DNA of 64,000 nucleotides. It comes from Armatimonadota bacterium. GTDB taxonomy: Bacteria > Armatimonadota > Chthonomonadetes > Chthonomonadales > CAJBBX01. The stretch lies in NCBI GenBank assembly GCA_026392115.1, contig JAPLCQ010000090.1:1-64000 (forward strand), given 5' to 3'. A model generated the notes under the pieces. It saw only the letters and a program-made list of their open reading frames with translations, was not told the origin of the DNA and made no database searches. Both the position numbers and the translations under genes were made by a program. This document shows positions 25,484-35,096 of this stretch, one piece after another. Numbering within the stretch: position 1 is the stretch's first letter; the number at the start of each line of letters is the position of its first letter.

Positions 25484-26443
25484 CTATGCTTGCCTGGCTG
25501 CGGCCGCCGCAACCAGCATCGCCCTCACCGCCTCAGTCCGGGCGGCATCCAGCGCCGTCTTGCCATGCTTGTCTTGAGAGCGCGGGTCGGCTCCGTGCGC
25601 CAGCAGGAGACGTACCATGGGCTCTTTGCCGCAGTTGACGGCTCGGCGGAGGGGTGTCTCGCCCTTGGCATCCGGCGCCTCGATATCGGCGCCTGCGGCC
25701 AGCAGGGCCTCGGCGATCTTGATCATGCCGCGTCTGGCTGCGGCGTGCAGCGCGGTGATCCTGCCCGGTCCTCCGGCGGCGATGACGTCGGCGCCGTGCT
25801 CGATCAGAAGCTCGACGACGGCGCGGCCTTCGGCTTCGCGTCCGGGCCACTGCGCGTTGGCTGCACGGTACAAGGCGTTGTGCCCCAGGCTGTCCAAGGT
25901 CTGCACGTCGCTTCCTACCTCGAGGAGCAGCTCCACGCGCGGCACGTCCCATCGCCCGGCGGCCTCGGCGAGGAGCGTCCGGCCCGTGTCGGCTTCGGTG
26001 GCCAGGGCGGGCCGCGTGGTCAGGATGGGACGCAGCTCATCGAGCGGCAGCCTGTAGAGGTCGCGCAGCGGATCGGAGAGCCCGGTCGCGGCGCCGATGA
26101 AGAAGTCGTGGAGCGCCTGGCGTGCGGGCTCCGAGATGCCGATGGCATCGACCGACGCGAACATGAGGTCGAGCCATGCGTGCGCCTCCGGGCTGCCGAT
26201 CGGCAGGTGGGCATGGCGGCACCGGAGGCTCTGCTTGCCGCGTCGGGCAGTGTAGTCGTCCGGGCCGCCGAGCTTCTCGGCGAGATAGAGCGCCAGGTGT
26301 TCCGTGGCGCGGGCGAGGTCCTTTGGGAACATAGGAGCCAGAATGGGGTCGCCGGCCACGCGGTCGTGGAACGCGGCGGAGAGCCGCCGACAGGCTTCCA
26401 TGCCACCGATCTGCTCGAAGAGACTGGTCTGGGGACTGCTCAT
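25484..26443 (-). CDS. Truncated haemoglobin (group II) fused to ankyrin repeats
   Basis: Residues 8-125 match group II (trHbO) truncated haemoglobins: LFEQIGG, DPILAPMFPKDL, a helix ATEHLALYLAEKLGGPDDY, then RRGKQSLRCRHAHLPIG with the proximal haem-ligand His77, and HAWLDLM with the family's Trp at G8 (Trp90). The B10 position, usually Tyr, appears to be His26, and the CD1 residue is Phe39. Residues 150-315 form about five ankyrin repeats (G-ALYRAAN..., G-TALHAAARRGMIKIAEALLAAGADI, GETPLRRAV...LLLAHGAD). GAGGAGG precedes the ATG. The globin would bind O2 or NO and the ankyrin part a protein partner; the fusion suggests haem-based signalling, which is inference. Confidence 0.88.
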   Translation of the reverse strand: MSSPQTSLFEQIGGMEACRRLSAAFHDRVAGDPILAPMFPKDLARATEHLALYLAEKLGGPDDYTARRGKQSLRCRHAHLPIGSPEAHAWLDLMFASVDAIGISEPARQALHDFFIGAATGLSDPLRDLYRLPLDELRPILTTRPALATEADTGRTLLAEAAGRWDVPRVELLLEVGSDVQTLDSLGHNALYRAANAQWPGREAEGRAVVELLIEHGADVIAAGGPGRITALHAAARRGMIKIAEALLAAGADIEAPDAKGETPLRRAVNCGKEPMVRLLLAHGADPRSQDKHGKTALDAARTEAVRAMLVAAAAARQA

Positions 26444-26545
26444 TGCGCCTCCTCATATGACCGCACCTTGGGCAAACCACGTGCCACAAGGTGATCGCCA
26501 GGCAGTGGCCGGCCGAGTAGGCGGCGCCGACCAATCAGGCGCGCG

Positions 26546-28597
26546 CTACTTCCGGATTCGCACGACCGCCACATCCTCAGGCCCAAGACTGATGGAGTAG
26601 ATGGCCTTGGGCGGCGCTTGCCGAACGGCCAAGGTCCCTGAGCCGACGTCCAGAGAGGCCTCCGCGCCGCCTCCGCTGTATGCCACATCGACGGTTCGCT
26701 CCGCCTTACCGTGGTTGGCCAGGCTGATGACGGTGTCGTCCGCCTGCCGGGCAGCCACCCAGGAGACATCCGCCGCCGGCTGATCCGTCCCGGACGCCGT
26801 CACCGCCACCGGACCCGACGATGCGAGCCCCCGAACCAGCCCTGCGAAGAAGCCCAGCGGCGACTTGATCCCGTTGAAGCCCTCCATCATGTACTCGGGC
26901 GTCGACAGGTAGACGGTCCCGAGGCCATACCGATGGCGCAGAAGGACGGGATGTCCCGCTCCGTCGTCTGCCACCACTTCGGCGGTGGTCGGCTGCACGT
27001 CCTGCGCTACATACCACGGCCCGAGCATGTCGACCTCGGTCACTCCGGCCACCGGCAGCCGGCGCACGATCCGGTTCGGCGTCCAGTTGCGGCGGGTGGA
27101 CATCAGGGCCTGCGGCACCTCGTCGAAGTAGCTGCCCATTCCGATAGTGGCGCCCAGGAACGTCGGGTCCTGCACGAAGTCCTCCCTGTGGCGCATCTGA
27201 CAGGCATTCAGGTAGAGGGAGCCGCCGCCTTTCACGTAGGCGCGGAGCGTGTTCAGCAGCCTCGGCGTCATGTCGACATCGGCCATCAACACGACGGCGG
27301 GGTACTGGCCGAGCCTGGATGCCTGTATGTCGGATGAGACGATGTCAAACGCGCCGGCCGGTGTGGCGGAGAAGTAGCCGGGGTAGAAGCGGCCCTCCTC
27401 CTTCCACCAGTCGGGCTCGGCGCGCTCGCACCCCGGCAGCAGGACATCCAGGAAGGCTGCCAGCATGGTGTCGGACCGTTCCGCCGGCAGCTTGCCCCAG
27501 ATCGTCTGGTGATCGAGCCAGTCGCCGTGGAGGTGGCCCGGCGCCCATCCGTTGTCTTTGTCCACCAGGAGCGCCAGCGGGACCATGGGGCGGAGCGGCT
27601 CCGGGTGTTGCCGGGCAAAGTCCCAGAAGCCCTTGAGTTCCCGGCCCCACGTGGCAAGCTGGTAGCCGCCGCCCGGCTTGCGAGCGAGCAGCGGCTCCGT
27701 CTGCTGAACGGTCAGGACGCGCGCACCCGAGCCGTAGGAGAGGTACAGGCAACGCCGCAGCGATGACACCGTGTGGGCGCCGGTAGGCTGCGTGTAGTCG
27801 CCTTTCCAGAGCTCCTTGTCCTCGCCTGGCACGCGGCCGCGGTACCAGGGCGACACCCAGACACCCCACTCCTTGCCGAACTGCCGTGCGCCGCCGCGCA
27901 GGTAGGCCAGCTGCATCTCGGTGTTCGGCAGTGCCTCGAGCAGTTCGGCCATCACGACGTCGCCGCCCGCCCGGAACCCGCTATGGTGCAGCGAGACGCA
28001 CAGGTTGGGGCAGTATCGGATGCCCGGACCGTAGGCGTGGTAGACCCGCGCGATGCGGGCCAACTCGCCCTCGAAGCTCCGTCGCCCGCCGGCGCGATCC
28101 GTGAACCGGTAGATGCCCGGGATGCGCGTGCGGGCGCTGACCCGGAACGCGCTCTGCAGCAGGTCGGCATCCATCTCCTCGGCCTGCAGCCCGACGAACA
28201 GGGGCCCGGCTCGACGGGATATCTCACGGACCGTCGCTGCGCTGTGGAGCTAGGTCTCGGTGTCGCCGCCGTACTCGTTGCCTCCGAGCTTCCAGACCCG
28301 CCCGAGGCCGCGCCGCTGGCTGATCATGAAGCTCATCTTGCGCCGCACGCATGCGTCTGCGTCGTCCATGATCGTGTGCTTGTCGTCCCACGGCGCGGGC
28401 GATGTGGGGTCGCACCACTTGGGGATCCAGACGAAGTTGCCCACGCCCAGATCGGCCAGCGCATCGATGAACTCGGACCCGTGGGCCGCGCCGCCGACCA
28501 GCAAGGGCACGGGCGGCGGGTTCGGCCCGGCTTGGAGCGCCGATGCTGAGAGGAGGCATAGGCAGCAGGCGGTCAGCATCGGCGAGGTACGTCGCAT
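26546..28597 (-). pseudogene. Secreted hydrolase-like gene interrupted by an in-frame amber codon
   Basis: The reading frame starts at ATG 28597 with a signal peptide (MRRTSPMLTACCLCLLSASA). It runs 115 codons to a TAG at 28250-28252 and continues in the same frame without another stop to 26546. The junction reads ...GNEYGGDTET, stop, LHSAATVREISRRAG, which is continuous sensible protein, so a GAG or CAG codon probably became TAG. The full product would be about 683 residues: a barrel-like N-terminal part (DALADLGVGNFVWIPKWCDP, YGPGIRYCPNLCVSLHHSGF), a GATase-like middle (YPAVVLMADVDMTPRLLNTLRAYVKGGGSLYL) and a C-terminal beta domain. It may be a true nonsense mutation or a sequence error. 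The downstream part could be translated alone from ATG 28174, but without its signal peptide. Confidence 0.75.
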
Positions 28598-28635
28598 GGC
28601 GCATCGGCTCCAGGGAGGCGGTTCAGGTGCGGCGG

Positions 28636-31005
28636 CTAACGCCGGGTGGCGCCCAGGGCCAGCACCGGCGCGATCTCGTCCAGCGTTCGGCGGTCCAGGT
28701 TGAAGATGGTGAAGCCGTCGGCCTTCTCCTGCCGGGCCGCCTCGATCTGCCGCAGCACCTGCGAGGCGTTGAGGCCGGGCGCCGACGCGCCGATGCCGGG
28801 GTACAGGGGCCCGCCCACCACCGCAGGCCGCTGCGACCGCACCCGCGCACGGAACTGCGGCGTGGAGGCGTTGTAGTCCATGGGGCAGACGAAGTCCAGC
28901 AGGCCCCGCTTGGCCCAGTTGGCCCAGTCCTGGCCGATCTCGTCGCGGCAGGCGGGCCAATTCGGGAAGACCGCGGCCGAGATCTTGATGCCCGGCCGCA
29001 CCGCGCGGGCGCCGGCCGCCACGGCCTCGACCAGCGCGGTGATGTTGGAACGGCGGAACTCCAGGTAGGCCTCGCGGTCGCGGCCGTCGCGCAGCACGTC
29101 GGCGGGCCAGGCGGCCACCTGGCGGCCCAGGCGCGTCTCGAACCGGGCCCGGCAGTTGGCGCAGAAGCAGTGGTTCGAGTCCGGGTAACGGATGTAGTCG
29201 AAGTGGACGCCGTCCACGGCGTACTTCCGTGCCACCTCCACCATGGCGTTGCGCTCCAGGTCGCGGTTGCGCGGATCCGAGGGGCAGAGCCATGCGCCTT
29301 CGCGTCCCTGGGTGTCGGCCTGCAGCCGTCCTTCGGCGCGCAGGCGTGTGACGAAGCTCTCGGGCGCCGCGCCCAGGTTCCAGTTCACCTTCCAGACGTG
29401 AACCTGCAGTCCGTGCTTGCGCGCCGCCGCCAGGCAGGCCTCGATCTGGTCGCCCTGGGTCTTGCACGCCTCGGAGACGGGCAGGACCTCGCTGGCGTAG
29501 TCGGCGACGCCGCCCCAGAGCATGTTGGGCAGCACGGCCGTGAAGCCCGCGGCGGCCAGCTTGGCGCAGGTCTGCTCCCAGGTGTAGCCCTGCACGCCGT
29601 AGGCCGAGTGGCACCAGAAGGCGCGGAACTCGCCGTGCTTCCCCGGCATCGCGGCGCCGTGGGCGGCTTCGAGGGCGGCGTGGCCCTTCTCGGCGGCCTG
29701 GATCGCACCGCTGTAATACCGCTTCCTCAGCAAACCCGACGCCTGCTTGAAGAGCCCGTCGGCCGCGGCGATACCATTCCGCGCCTGCGCGGCCCCGGGG
29801 CCGGAACCGGCCAGCGACAGGATGCCCCTGCGCGCCGACGGCAGGTCGGGCCAGTCGCCCAGGACCTGCGCCTCGGCAACCGCCGCCGCCGCGGCATCGC
29901 TCATGACGGAGGGCTGCAGGGCGCCCAGCAGCGCACGGAGCAGCGTCCGCTTGCGGACAGGGTCGTCGTCCAGCGCCACGTGCGTCATGAACGAGCCGTT
30001 GCGCCCGATGAGAATCGCCGCGTCGTTGTTGTACTTGCCCGTGCTGTCCAGCCAGACGGCCGCTACTCTCGTCGCGGTTTCCCCGGGGGCCGCGCGCTGG
30101 ATGTTCCAGCTGGCCTGGTCCGTGAAGGGCGGGGCGCCGGGCAACTGGCCGACCACAGGCTTGATGGTGCTGAACTGGCCGGGGTAGGCGGCCTTTGTCC
30201 ACCCTGTGTTCATGACGCCCAGGAGTTGAGCGAGGAACGGGGGCAGGGCATAGAAGGCCGCCACCTTGCCACCCGCCGCGACAAAGTCGCGGATGGCCCG
30301 CGCCTCGGCCTCGCCGATGGTCGGGTTGTTCGGGTAGACGGCCAGGCGCCGGTCGGCCAGCATGCCCGCCGCCACATCGGTGTCGTCGATCCCGCCGGCG
30401 TCGATCCCGGCCGAGCGCAGGAGCTTGACCATGCTGTCGGCCGATGAGCGATCGGCGCCCGGAGCGGTGCAGCGCACCACCACCGTGGCGGCGGTCTCGG
30501 CGGTTATTGCGCCCAACTCGACGCGCGTGTCCACGGGACCGGCCTTCCAGAAGCCCACGCGCATACCGTCGATCTTGCCCCAGCCCGCGGGCGTATCCTC
30601 GGGCACGAAGGAGGAGCGGTCGAGGCGCACGGTGGTCCAGTCGCCGGCGCCGGCGTCGAACTCGCCGCCGTACCAGCCCTCGCCAGATCGGAAGTAGAGC
30701 GTACAGGCCGAGATGCCCGAGGTATCGCCCACCACGCGAATCTTGAAGGCGATGCGGGAGGCGGCGCTCAGGTTCAGGCGGAGGTCCCTGTCCCAGTACG
30801 CCCTCTGGCCCTTCTGCGACATGCGGCAGGGAAGGAGCAGGTTGCCGCCGGCGAGGGCCACCGGGCCTGCGCACTCGGAGGGACGCCATGCCCGGGCGGC
30901 AAGGGCGGCGTCCCTGTATCCCATGGGCTCCACCTGTACGGCCGGCGGACCGGCGAGGGGCGACGCGAGCGCGGCAAGCGAACAGAGCAGGGCGACGGCG
31001 AACAT
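28636..31005 (-). CDS. Secreted GHL10-type glycosidase-like protein
   Basis: The 789-residue protein has a signal peptide (MFAVALLCSLAALA). Residues 25-180 look like a carbohydrate-binding jelly roll (IAFKIRVVGDTSGISACTLYF). Residues 190-380 look like a GATase-like domain (LAVYPNNPTIGEAEARAIRDFVAAGGKVAAFYALP). From about 460 to 770 it matches the GHL10 (DUF187/YngK-like) barrel: EFRAFWCHSAYG, GFTAVLPNMLWGG, HGLQVHVWKVNWN, GVHFDYIRYPD near 610-620, ISAAVFPNW and DFVCPMDYN. Relatives are cell-wall or polysaccharide glycosidases. ATG 31005 is preferred because GGAG lies six bases upstream; ATG 31011 is possible. It precedes the interrupted hydrolase gene by 38 bases and is likely in one operon with it. 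Confidence 0.85.
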   Translation of the reverse strand: MFAVALLCSLAALASPLAGPPAVQVEPMGYRDAALAARAWRPSECAGPVALAGGNLLLPCRMSQKGQRAYWDRDLRLNLSAASRIAFKIRVVGDTSGISACTLYFRSGEGWYGGEFDAGAGDWTTVRLDRSSFVPEDTPAGWGKIDGMRVGFWKAGPVDTRVELGAITAETAATVVVRCTAPGADRSSADSMVKLLRSAGIDAGGIDDTDVAAGMLADRRLAVYPNNPTIGEAEARAIRDFVAAGGKVAAFYALPPFLAQLLGVMNTGWTKAAYPGQFSTIKPVVGQLPGAPPFTDQASWNIQRAAPGETATRVAAVWLDSTGKYNNDAAILIGRNGSFMTHVALDDDPVRKRTLLRALLGALQPSVMSDAAAAAVAEAQVLGDWPDLPSARRGILSLAGSGPGAAQARNGIAAADGLFKQASGLLRKRYYSGAIQAAEKGHAALEAAHGAAMPGKHGEFRAFWCHSAYGVQGYTWEQTCAKLAAAGFTAVLPNMLWGGVADYASEVLPVSEACKTQGDQIEACLAAARKHGLQVHVWKVNWNLGAAPESFVTRLRAEGRLQADTQGREGAWLCPSDPRNRDLERNAMVEVARKYAVDGVHFDYIRYPDSNHCFCANCRARFETRLGRQVAAWPADVLRDGRDREAYLEFRRSNITALVEAVAAGARAVRPGIKISAAVFPNWPACRDEIGQDWANWAKRGLLDFVCPMDYNASTPQFRARVRSQRPAVVGGPLYPGIGASAPGLNASQVLRQIEAARQEKADGFTIFNLDRRTLDEIAPVLALGATRR

Positions 31006-31081
31006 GGGCATCTCCCGGGTGGCCGGACGGCAGCGGCCGGATTGGGAGAGTATACGCGATCCCCGGAGGCTACGGCGCGGC

Positions 31082-31945
31082 TCAGCGCTCCGGCGGCGCG
31101 GCGGAGGCCCGCACGAGCAGCTCGACGGGAGTGTCGGCGCTTGGGGCCGCGGGGCGCACGAGCGTGTCGGCTCCCGGGCCGCCCTGGGCAGGGCGGACCA
31201 GCGTACGCGCGGCGCGGGCCACCTCGATCCGTTCGTGCAGGGCGGGTAGCGCCTCCATGGCGGCGCGCTGCACCAGCCGCTGAGCCTCGGTGCGAGCGGT
31301 CTCTTCGGCCAGCCGCTCCACATGGGGCAGGGCGCGGGCGTCACCGATCTCGGTCAGGGCTCCGATGACGGCCACGATGAGGTCGGCCTCGCGCCGCCGC
31401 TTGGGCGCCTTGAGCGTTCGGTGCAGGCAGGCGCGCTGGGCGTCAGAGAGGCATCCTGCGTCCGATGCCTTGAAGCGAGGCAGCAGGCCGATCAGCGCCT
31501 CCTCGGCCTCGGTGCGCATGTAGAGGTCGCCCTCCCACAGCGCTTCGGCCAGGCGTCCGGCCACGGTCACATCTGTCACTTCGCCCAGGAAGCGCATGCG
31601 CGAGGCAGACCGTCCCCGCCGGATGGCGTAGACAACGCCCAGTCCGCATGCCAGGGCCAGCGGGATCCAGATAATACCGGGGCTCGGTTCCTCGGTGACG
31701 ATCGAGACGCTCTCCGTCGGCGCAATGGGGCTGTTGGGGTTCCCGTTGGGCGACCAGGCACGAGCTTCGACGGCGACCTCCGTCTGCCGCGTGGAGCGGT
31801 ACGTGATGAGCGTGGTGAAGGCCACGGCGGCCACGGTGGCAAGGAGGGCCGCTACCAGCGCACGCATCGTGCGGTTGCCGGACCGAAGGCCCGCGGGCGG
31901 CTGCTTCCCTTTCTCGCCCGGCGTAGGTATCCCGAAACCGGTCAT
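31082..31945 (-). CDS. Membrane protein with helical repeats
   Basis: The 287-residue protein has two transmembrane segments, about residues 28-48 (ALVAALLATVAAVAFTTLI) and 90-108 (IIWIPLALACGLGVVYAI), separated by an 40-residue extracytoplasmic loop. The C-terminal half is cytoplasmic and contains HEAT-like helix pairs (DLYMRTEAEEALIGLLPRF, EADLIVAVIGALTEIGDARALPHVERLAEE). The tail is proline-rich. GGAGGAG precedes ATG 31945. It lies between the GHL10 gene and the GH36-type gene on the same strand. Function unknown; a scaffold or sensor role is only a guess. Confidence 0.7.
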   Translation of the reverse strand: MTGFGIPTPGEKGKQPPAGLRSGNRTMRALVAALLATVAAVAFTTLITYRSTRQTEVAVEARAWSPNGNPNSPIAPTESVSIVTEEPSPGIIWIPLALACGLGVVYAIRRGRSASRMRFLGEVTDVTVAGRLAEALWEGDLYMRTEAEEALIGLLPRFKASDAGCLSDAQRACLHRTLKAPKRRREADLIVAVIGALTEIGDARALPHVERLAEETARTEAQRLVQRAAMEALPALHERIEVARAARTLVRPAQGGPGADTLVRPAAPSADTPVELLVRASAAPPER

Positions 31946-32021
31946 GGCGTCTCCTCCATAGTGTAGACGGACAGGTCCATCGCGGCGTTTCGGGGCAAGC
32001 GGCGTGGCCGGCGCACCCGCC

Positions 32022-32063
32022 GCCGTTGACCTCATTGACAGTGCTGTCAATGACGTCAAGGGC
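32022..32063 (-). terminator. Long GTTGAC/GTCAA hairpin after GH36-type gene
   Basis: The core CATTGACAG-TG-CTGTCAATG (32033-32052) is a perfect inverted repeat. It extends outwards through T-A and TTGAC/GTCAA with one C-C mismatch, then GCC/GGC with one G-G mismatch. It starts 24 bases beyond the stop of the GH36-type gene. A related hairpin lies at 55512-55554. No U run follows. Confidence 0.6.
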
Positions 32064-32086
32064 CGTCGCGCCCTGGACCTCGCCGA

Positions 32087-34563
32087 CTACCTGACCCGCC
32101 CGTAGCACAAGGTCACCGCCGCGGGCTTCTCCGTTGTGCGTATCTCCAGCCCCTCGTCCATGAGCGCGCGGCCCGTCAGCGTGCGCACCGCGCCTCCGTC
32201 CATCTCGTCCACCGTGTAGGTGGCTGCCGGGTCGAGGCCCCGCAGCTTCACGCGCAGGCTCGCGGTGGGGCAGTCGGCGCGGCGGAAGGCCTGTACCACG
32301 CCGCGGCCCTCCTCGGGCAGGTCGAACTGCCAGGCCATCCAGGCGTCGTTGGCCTTGCTGTAAGGGGTCAGCGGCCAGTAGTCGCCCAGTTGGCACGGGC
32401 CCACGCGCCGCCACTCGGCCACCATCTTGCGGAGCAGGTCGTAGTCTTGGTCTTTGCGCCGCGTGTCGACGCCCATGGTGAACTCGGGCGACATCTGGCT
32501 GCGGATCAGATATTTGTCGCACGTTAGGAAGCCCGTGCCGTGGAAGGGGATCCAGGAGGCGACGCCGTAGGTGTGGCACTGCTCGCCCACGGGTTCGAAG
32601 GTGTAGTCGCTGCGGAGGAGCGGCACGGCGCGGCGAAGGGTCTCCAGGTCGTTCCGGCGGCCTCCCGAGGCGCAGGAGTCGATGAGCATCCCCGGCCGCC
32701 GGCGCAGCAGGTCATCCCAGTAGGCGAGGTAGCCCGCCACGTGGCGCATCTCGGCCACGCCCTGCCGGTCGTCGGCGTCGTCCGATTGCCAGTAGCTGAG
32801 CGGGTCGATGTTGAAGTCCTGGCGGTAGAGGTCGATGCCCTGATCGGTCATCAGCTTGTCGATGTGCTGCGCCAGCCAGGATCGGCACTCGGCGTCGCCC
32901 AGCCGTAGCAGGCCGCCCGCCTTGCCGCCGATGACCCACTGCGGACGCTGCTCGGCCAGCCATGTGCCTGCCGCCACGCGCTCGGGCTCGAACCAGACGA
33001 TGGTGCGGATGCCCCGCTGCCGCGCCCAGTCGCTGACGGCCCGGATGCCCTGGGGCAGCGGCTCGGCTCCACCTCCCAGGTGCCGACCTTGGGCCAGCCG
33101 TCCGGGTCGCAGGGGTACCAGCCAGCGTCCTGCCACCAGAACTCGGGTCGGACGCCCTGCTCCAGGTAGCCGTTGAGGAAGCGCTGCTCCTCGGCTCCGT
33201 TGGTGATGATGCCGGGGTAGTGGTTGCCGTTGCAGGCCGACAGCATGGGCTTGATGGGCTTGCCGTCGGGGCGGGGAAGGTTGTGGGCCACCATCCAGCG
33301 CCGCCAGAGGTTCTGGGCGCGGTCCGGGTCGCCGCGATGGAACAGGAGCACGCCCATGGCGCTCCGCAGCTCCTCGCCGGGCTCCATGGCGAAGCGGGTC
33401 CGCTCCTGCCCGCCGCAGACGCGCAGGCGGCCGGAGGCGTCGCGCACGAAGTCGGCGGACCACTGGCCCGCCCAGCCGATGACCGCCAGGGCGCCGCCGC
33501 CGGGCCAGGCAAGGCTGAAGTAGGGCATGTCGCTGTTGGTGGGTCGCCCGCCCTGCGTGGCTACATGCCGCGACGCGCCGGGCGCCATGGGCTCCACGAT
33601 GGGCTCGTAGTCGTTGGCGGCGCAGATGCTGCCGAGCCAGCGGCGCAGTTCCAGCGGGCCCTTGCCCGGACGTTCCAGCCTGACGTCGAGCGAGCGAACC
33701 CCCTCGATGATCGGCGACCGTGCGCCAGACCGATTGCGGAAGGCCAGCGTCCACTCGACCACAGGATAGTCGCGGTAGGTGACGGCGGTGCAGACGGCTT
33801 CCAGCCCCGGCCCCGGCTCGGTGAAGGTGAGGGTGTGTCGAGTGCGCCCGCCGGGCAGCGTGGCCGTTGAGGTCGCGAACTGCCAGGTCGGCAGAAGCTC
33901 GTCGGACGGCGCGCCGCCGTAGGTGAACGAGAATGGTAGCGCGTAGGCCGTCCGCGCCGTCGGCGCCTCGGTTGCCACGGGCAGGTCCCCCAGACGCACG
34001 GTGCGGCCGTCGGCCAGGGTCGCCACGGCCTCGGCCCAGTTGGCCTGGTCGCAGGAGATGCCGTCGCCGGCGTCGCCCGCTTCCAGCGTGAACTCGGAGG
34101 CGCCGGAGAGCGGCACGTCGATGCCTTCGGCAGGCCTACCGCAGGTGATGGTGTCCGACCGGTACGCGCGAATGCCGCCCACGCGCACGCTGAAGACGAC
34201 GGTGCCGCCGTTGGCGTGGTCGTCGATGCCGACGCGCGCCGTGAGCCTCTCGCCGGGACCGGGCAGCCGCACCACGACCTTGCTCGGAGCGTGGCAGTAG
34301 AGGCCGTGGCCGTAGTCCACGCCACCGATGCGGAGCGGAGCGCCGCCCCGGGCGTTCAGTTGCACGGGGCCGTGGTTCGCCAGCACGGTGAGCCCCGCTG
34401 GCGGGGCGACGGGCGCCGCTTTGCGGGCGGGCGCCGTCGGTCGCCGGAGATGGGCCGCAACCCAGCGGCCGGCGTCGGCCATCTCGGCCGGAGTGGGAGG
34501 ACAGACCGGTCGGGCGGGGCTCATGGCGAGTAGACCTCCCAATCCTGCGATGCATGGAAGCAT
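32087..34563 (-). pseudogene. NPCBM-GH36/27 alpha-galactosidase-like gene with a frameshift
   Basis: The N-terminal frame starts at ATG 34563 (GAGGT nine bases upstream; signal peptide MLPCIAGLGGLLA). It contains an NPCBM carbohydrate-binding domain (VDYGHGLYCHAPSKVVVRLPG... VGIDDHANGGTVVFSVRVGG), then a beta domain and the start of a GH36-type barrel (CNGNHYPGIITNG, WWQDAGWYP, VGTWEVEPSR). Near 33052-33061 the frame is lost. The rest of the barrel lies in the other frame: LPQGIRAVSDWARQRGIRT, VWFEPERV, DLYRQDFNID with the nucleophile Asp, and DSCASGGRRNDLETLRRA. Family spacing between W and the following LP (six residues) fits a single lost base in the GCTGCCCC run. Either the gene is broken or the assembly has an error. 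A full product would be about 824 residues. Confidence 0.85.
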
Positions 34564-35096
34564 GGGCGCGTACCTCTGCCGCAAGGTTCGGCATCGGGTC
34601 GCCACTCACCTGCACGAAGCGACCGATACGCGCGACCCCGACTCCAGCGCTGCGGTGGCTTTCCCGGGCCTTTGGGCCAGCCGGAGTACCAGGGTGCGGC
34701 GCAGGAGTCGGGGCCCTTCGTTCCACTCAGGGCGACGTCAAGGACGGCCCGGTGGCGGGCGATGGTCGCGCCCCGGCCGGTCGTCCTGAACGAAGTGAAG
34801 GACCCCGACTCCAGCGCTGCGGTGGCTTCCCCGGGCCGCAGGGCCAGCCGGGGTACCAGGGCGCGGCGCAGGAGTCGGGGCCCTTCGTTCCACTCAGGGC
34901 GACGTCAAGGACGGCACGGTGGCGGGCGATGGTCGCGCCCCGGCCGGTCGTCCTGAACGAAGTGAAGGACCCCGACTCCAGCGCTGCGGTGGCTCTCCCG
35001 GGCCGTTGGGCGTGCCGGGGCACCAGGGTGCGGCGCAGGAGTCGGGGCCCTTCGTTCCACTCAGGGCGACGTCAAGGACGGCCCGGTGGCGACTGA
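34564..35096. repeat. 167-bp tandem repeat array (REP-like, inverted-half units)
   Basis: Three near-identical units start at 34634, 34801 and 34968. The first two are exactly 167 bp and the last stops at about 35090. Each unit has two opposed half-elements: CCTGAACGAAGTGAAGGACC with GACCCCGACTCC on one side and GGAGTCGGGGCCCTTCG with CCACTCAGG on the other, so it can fold as a long imperfect stem. The half-element is a member of the dispersed CCTGAGCGAAGCGAAGGA type repeats of many bacterial genomes. A further single half copy lies at 59049-59087. Open frames across the array are translations of the repeat, not genes. Confidence 0.85.

Noticed and set aside
28250-28252. TAG as a pyrrolysine codon or programmed readthrough site
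   Set aside because: No pylTSBCD genes are seen, the protein is not a methylamine methyltransferase, and no readthrough motif is evident; mutation or sequence error is simpler.
32022-32063. Insertion-sequence inverted repeats
   Set aside because: There is no transposase between or near the two related hairpins, and each hairpin is self-contained at a gene end.
34634-35090. CRISPR array
   Set aside because: Units are 167 bp and contiguous with no unique spacers; there are no cas genes.
34554-35096. 180-codon open frame with internal repeats
   Set aside because: It is a translation of the 167-bp array (phrases like VVLNEVKDPDS and FVPLRATSRTA come from the dispersed repeat) and has no start signal.
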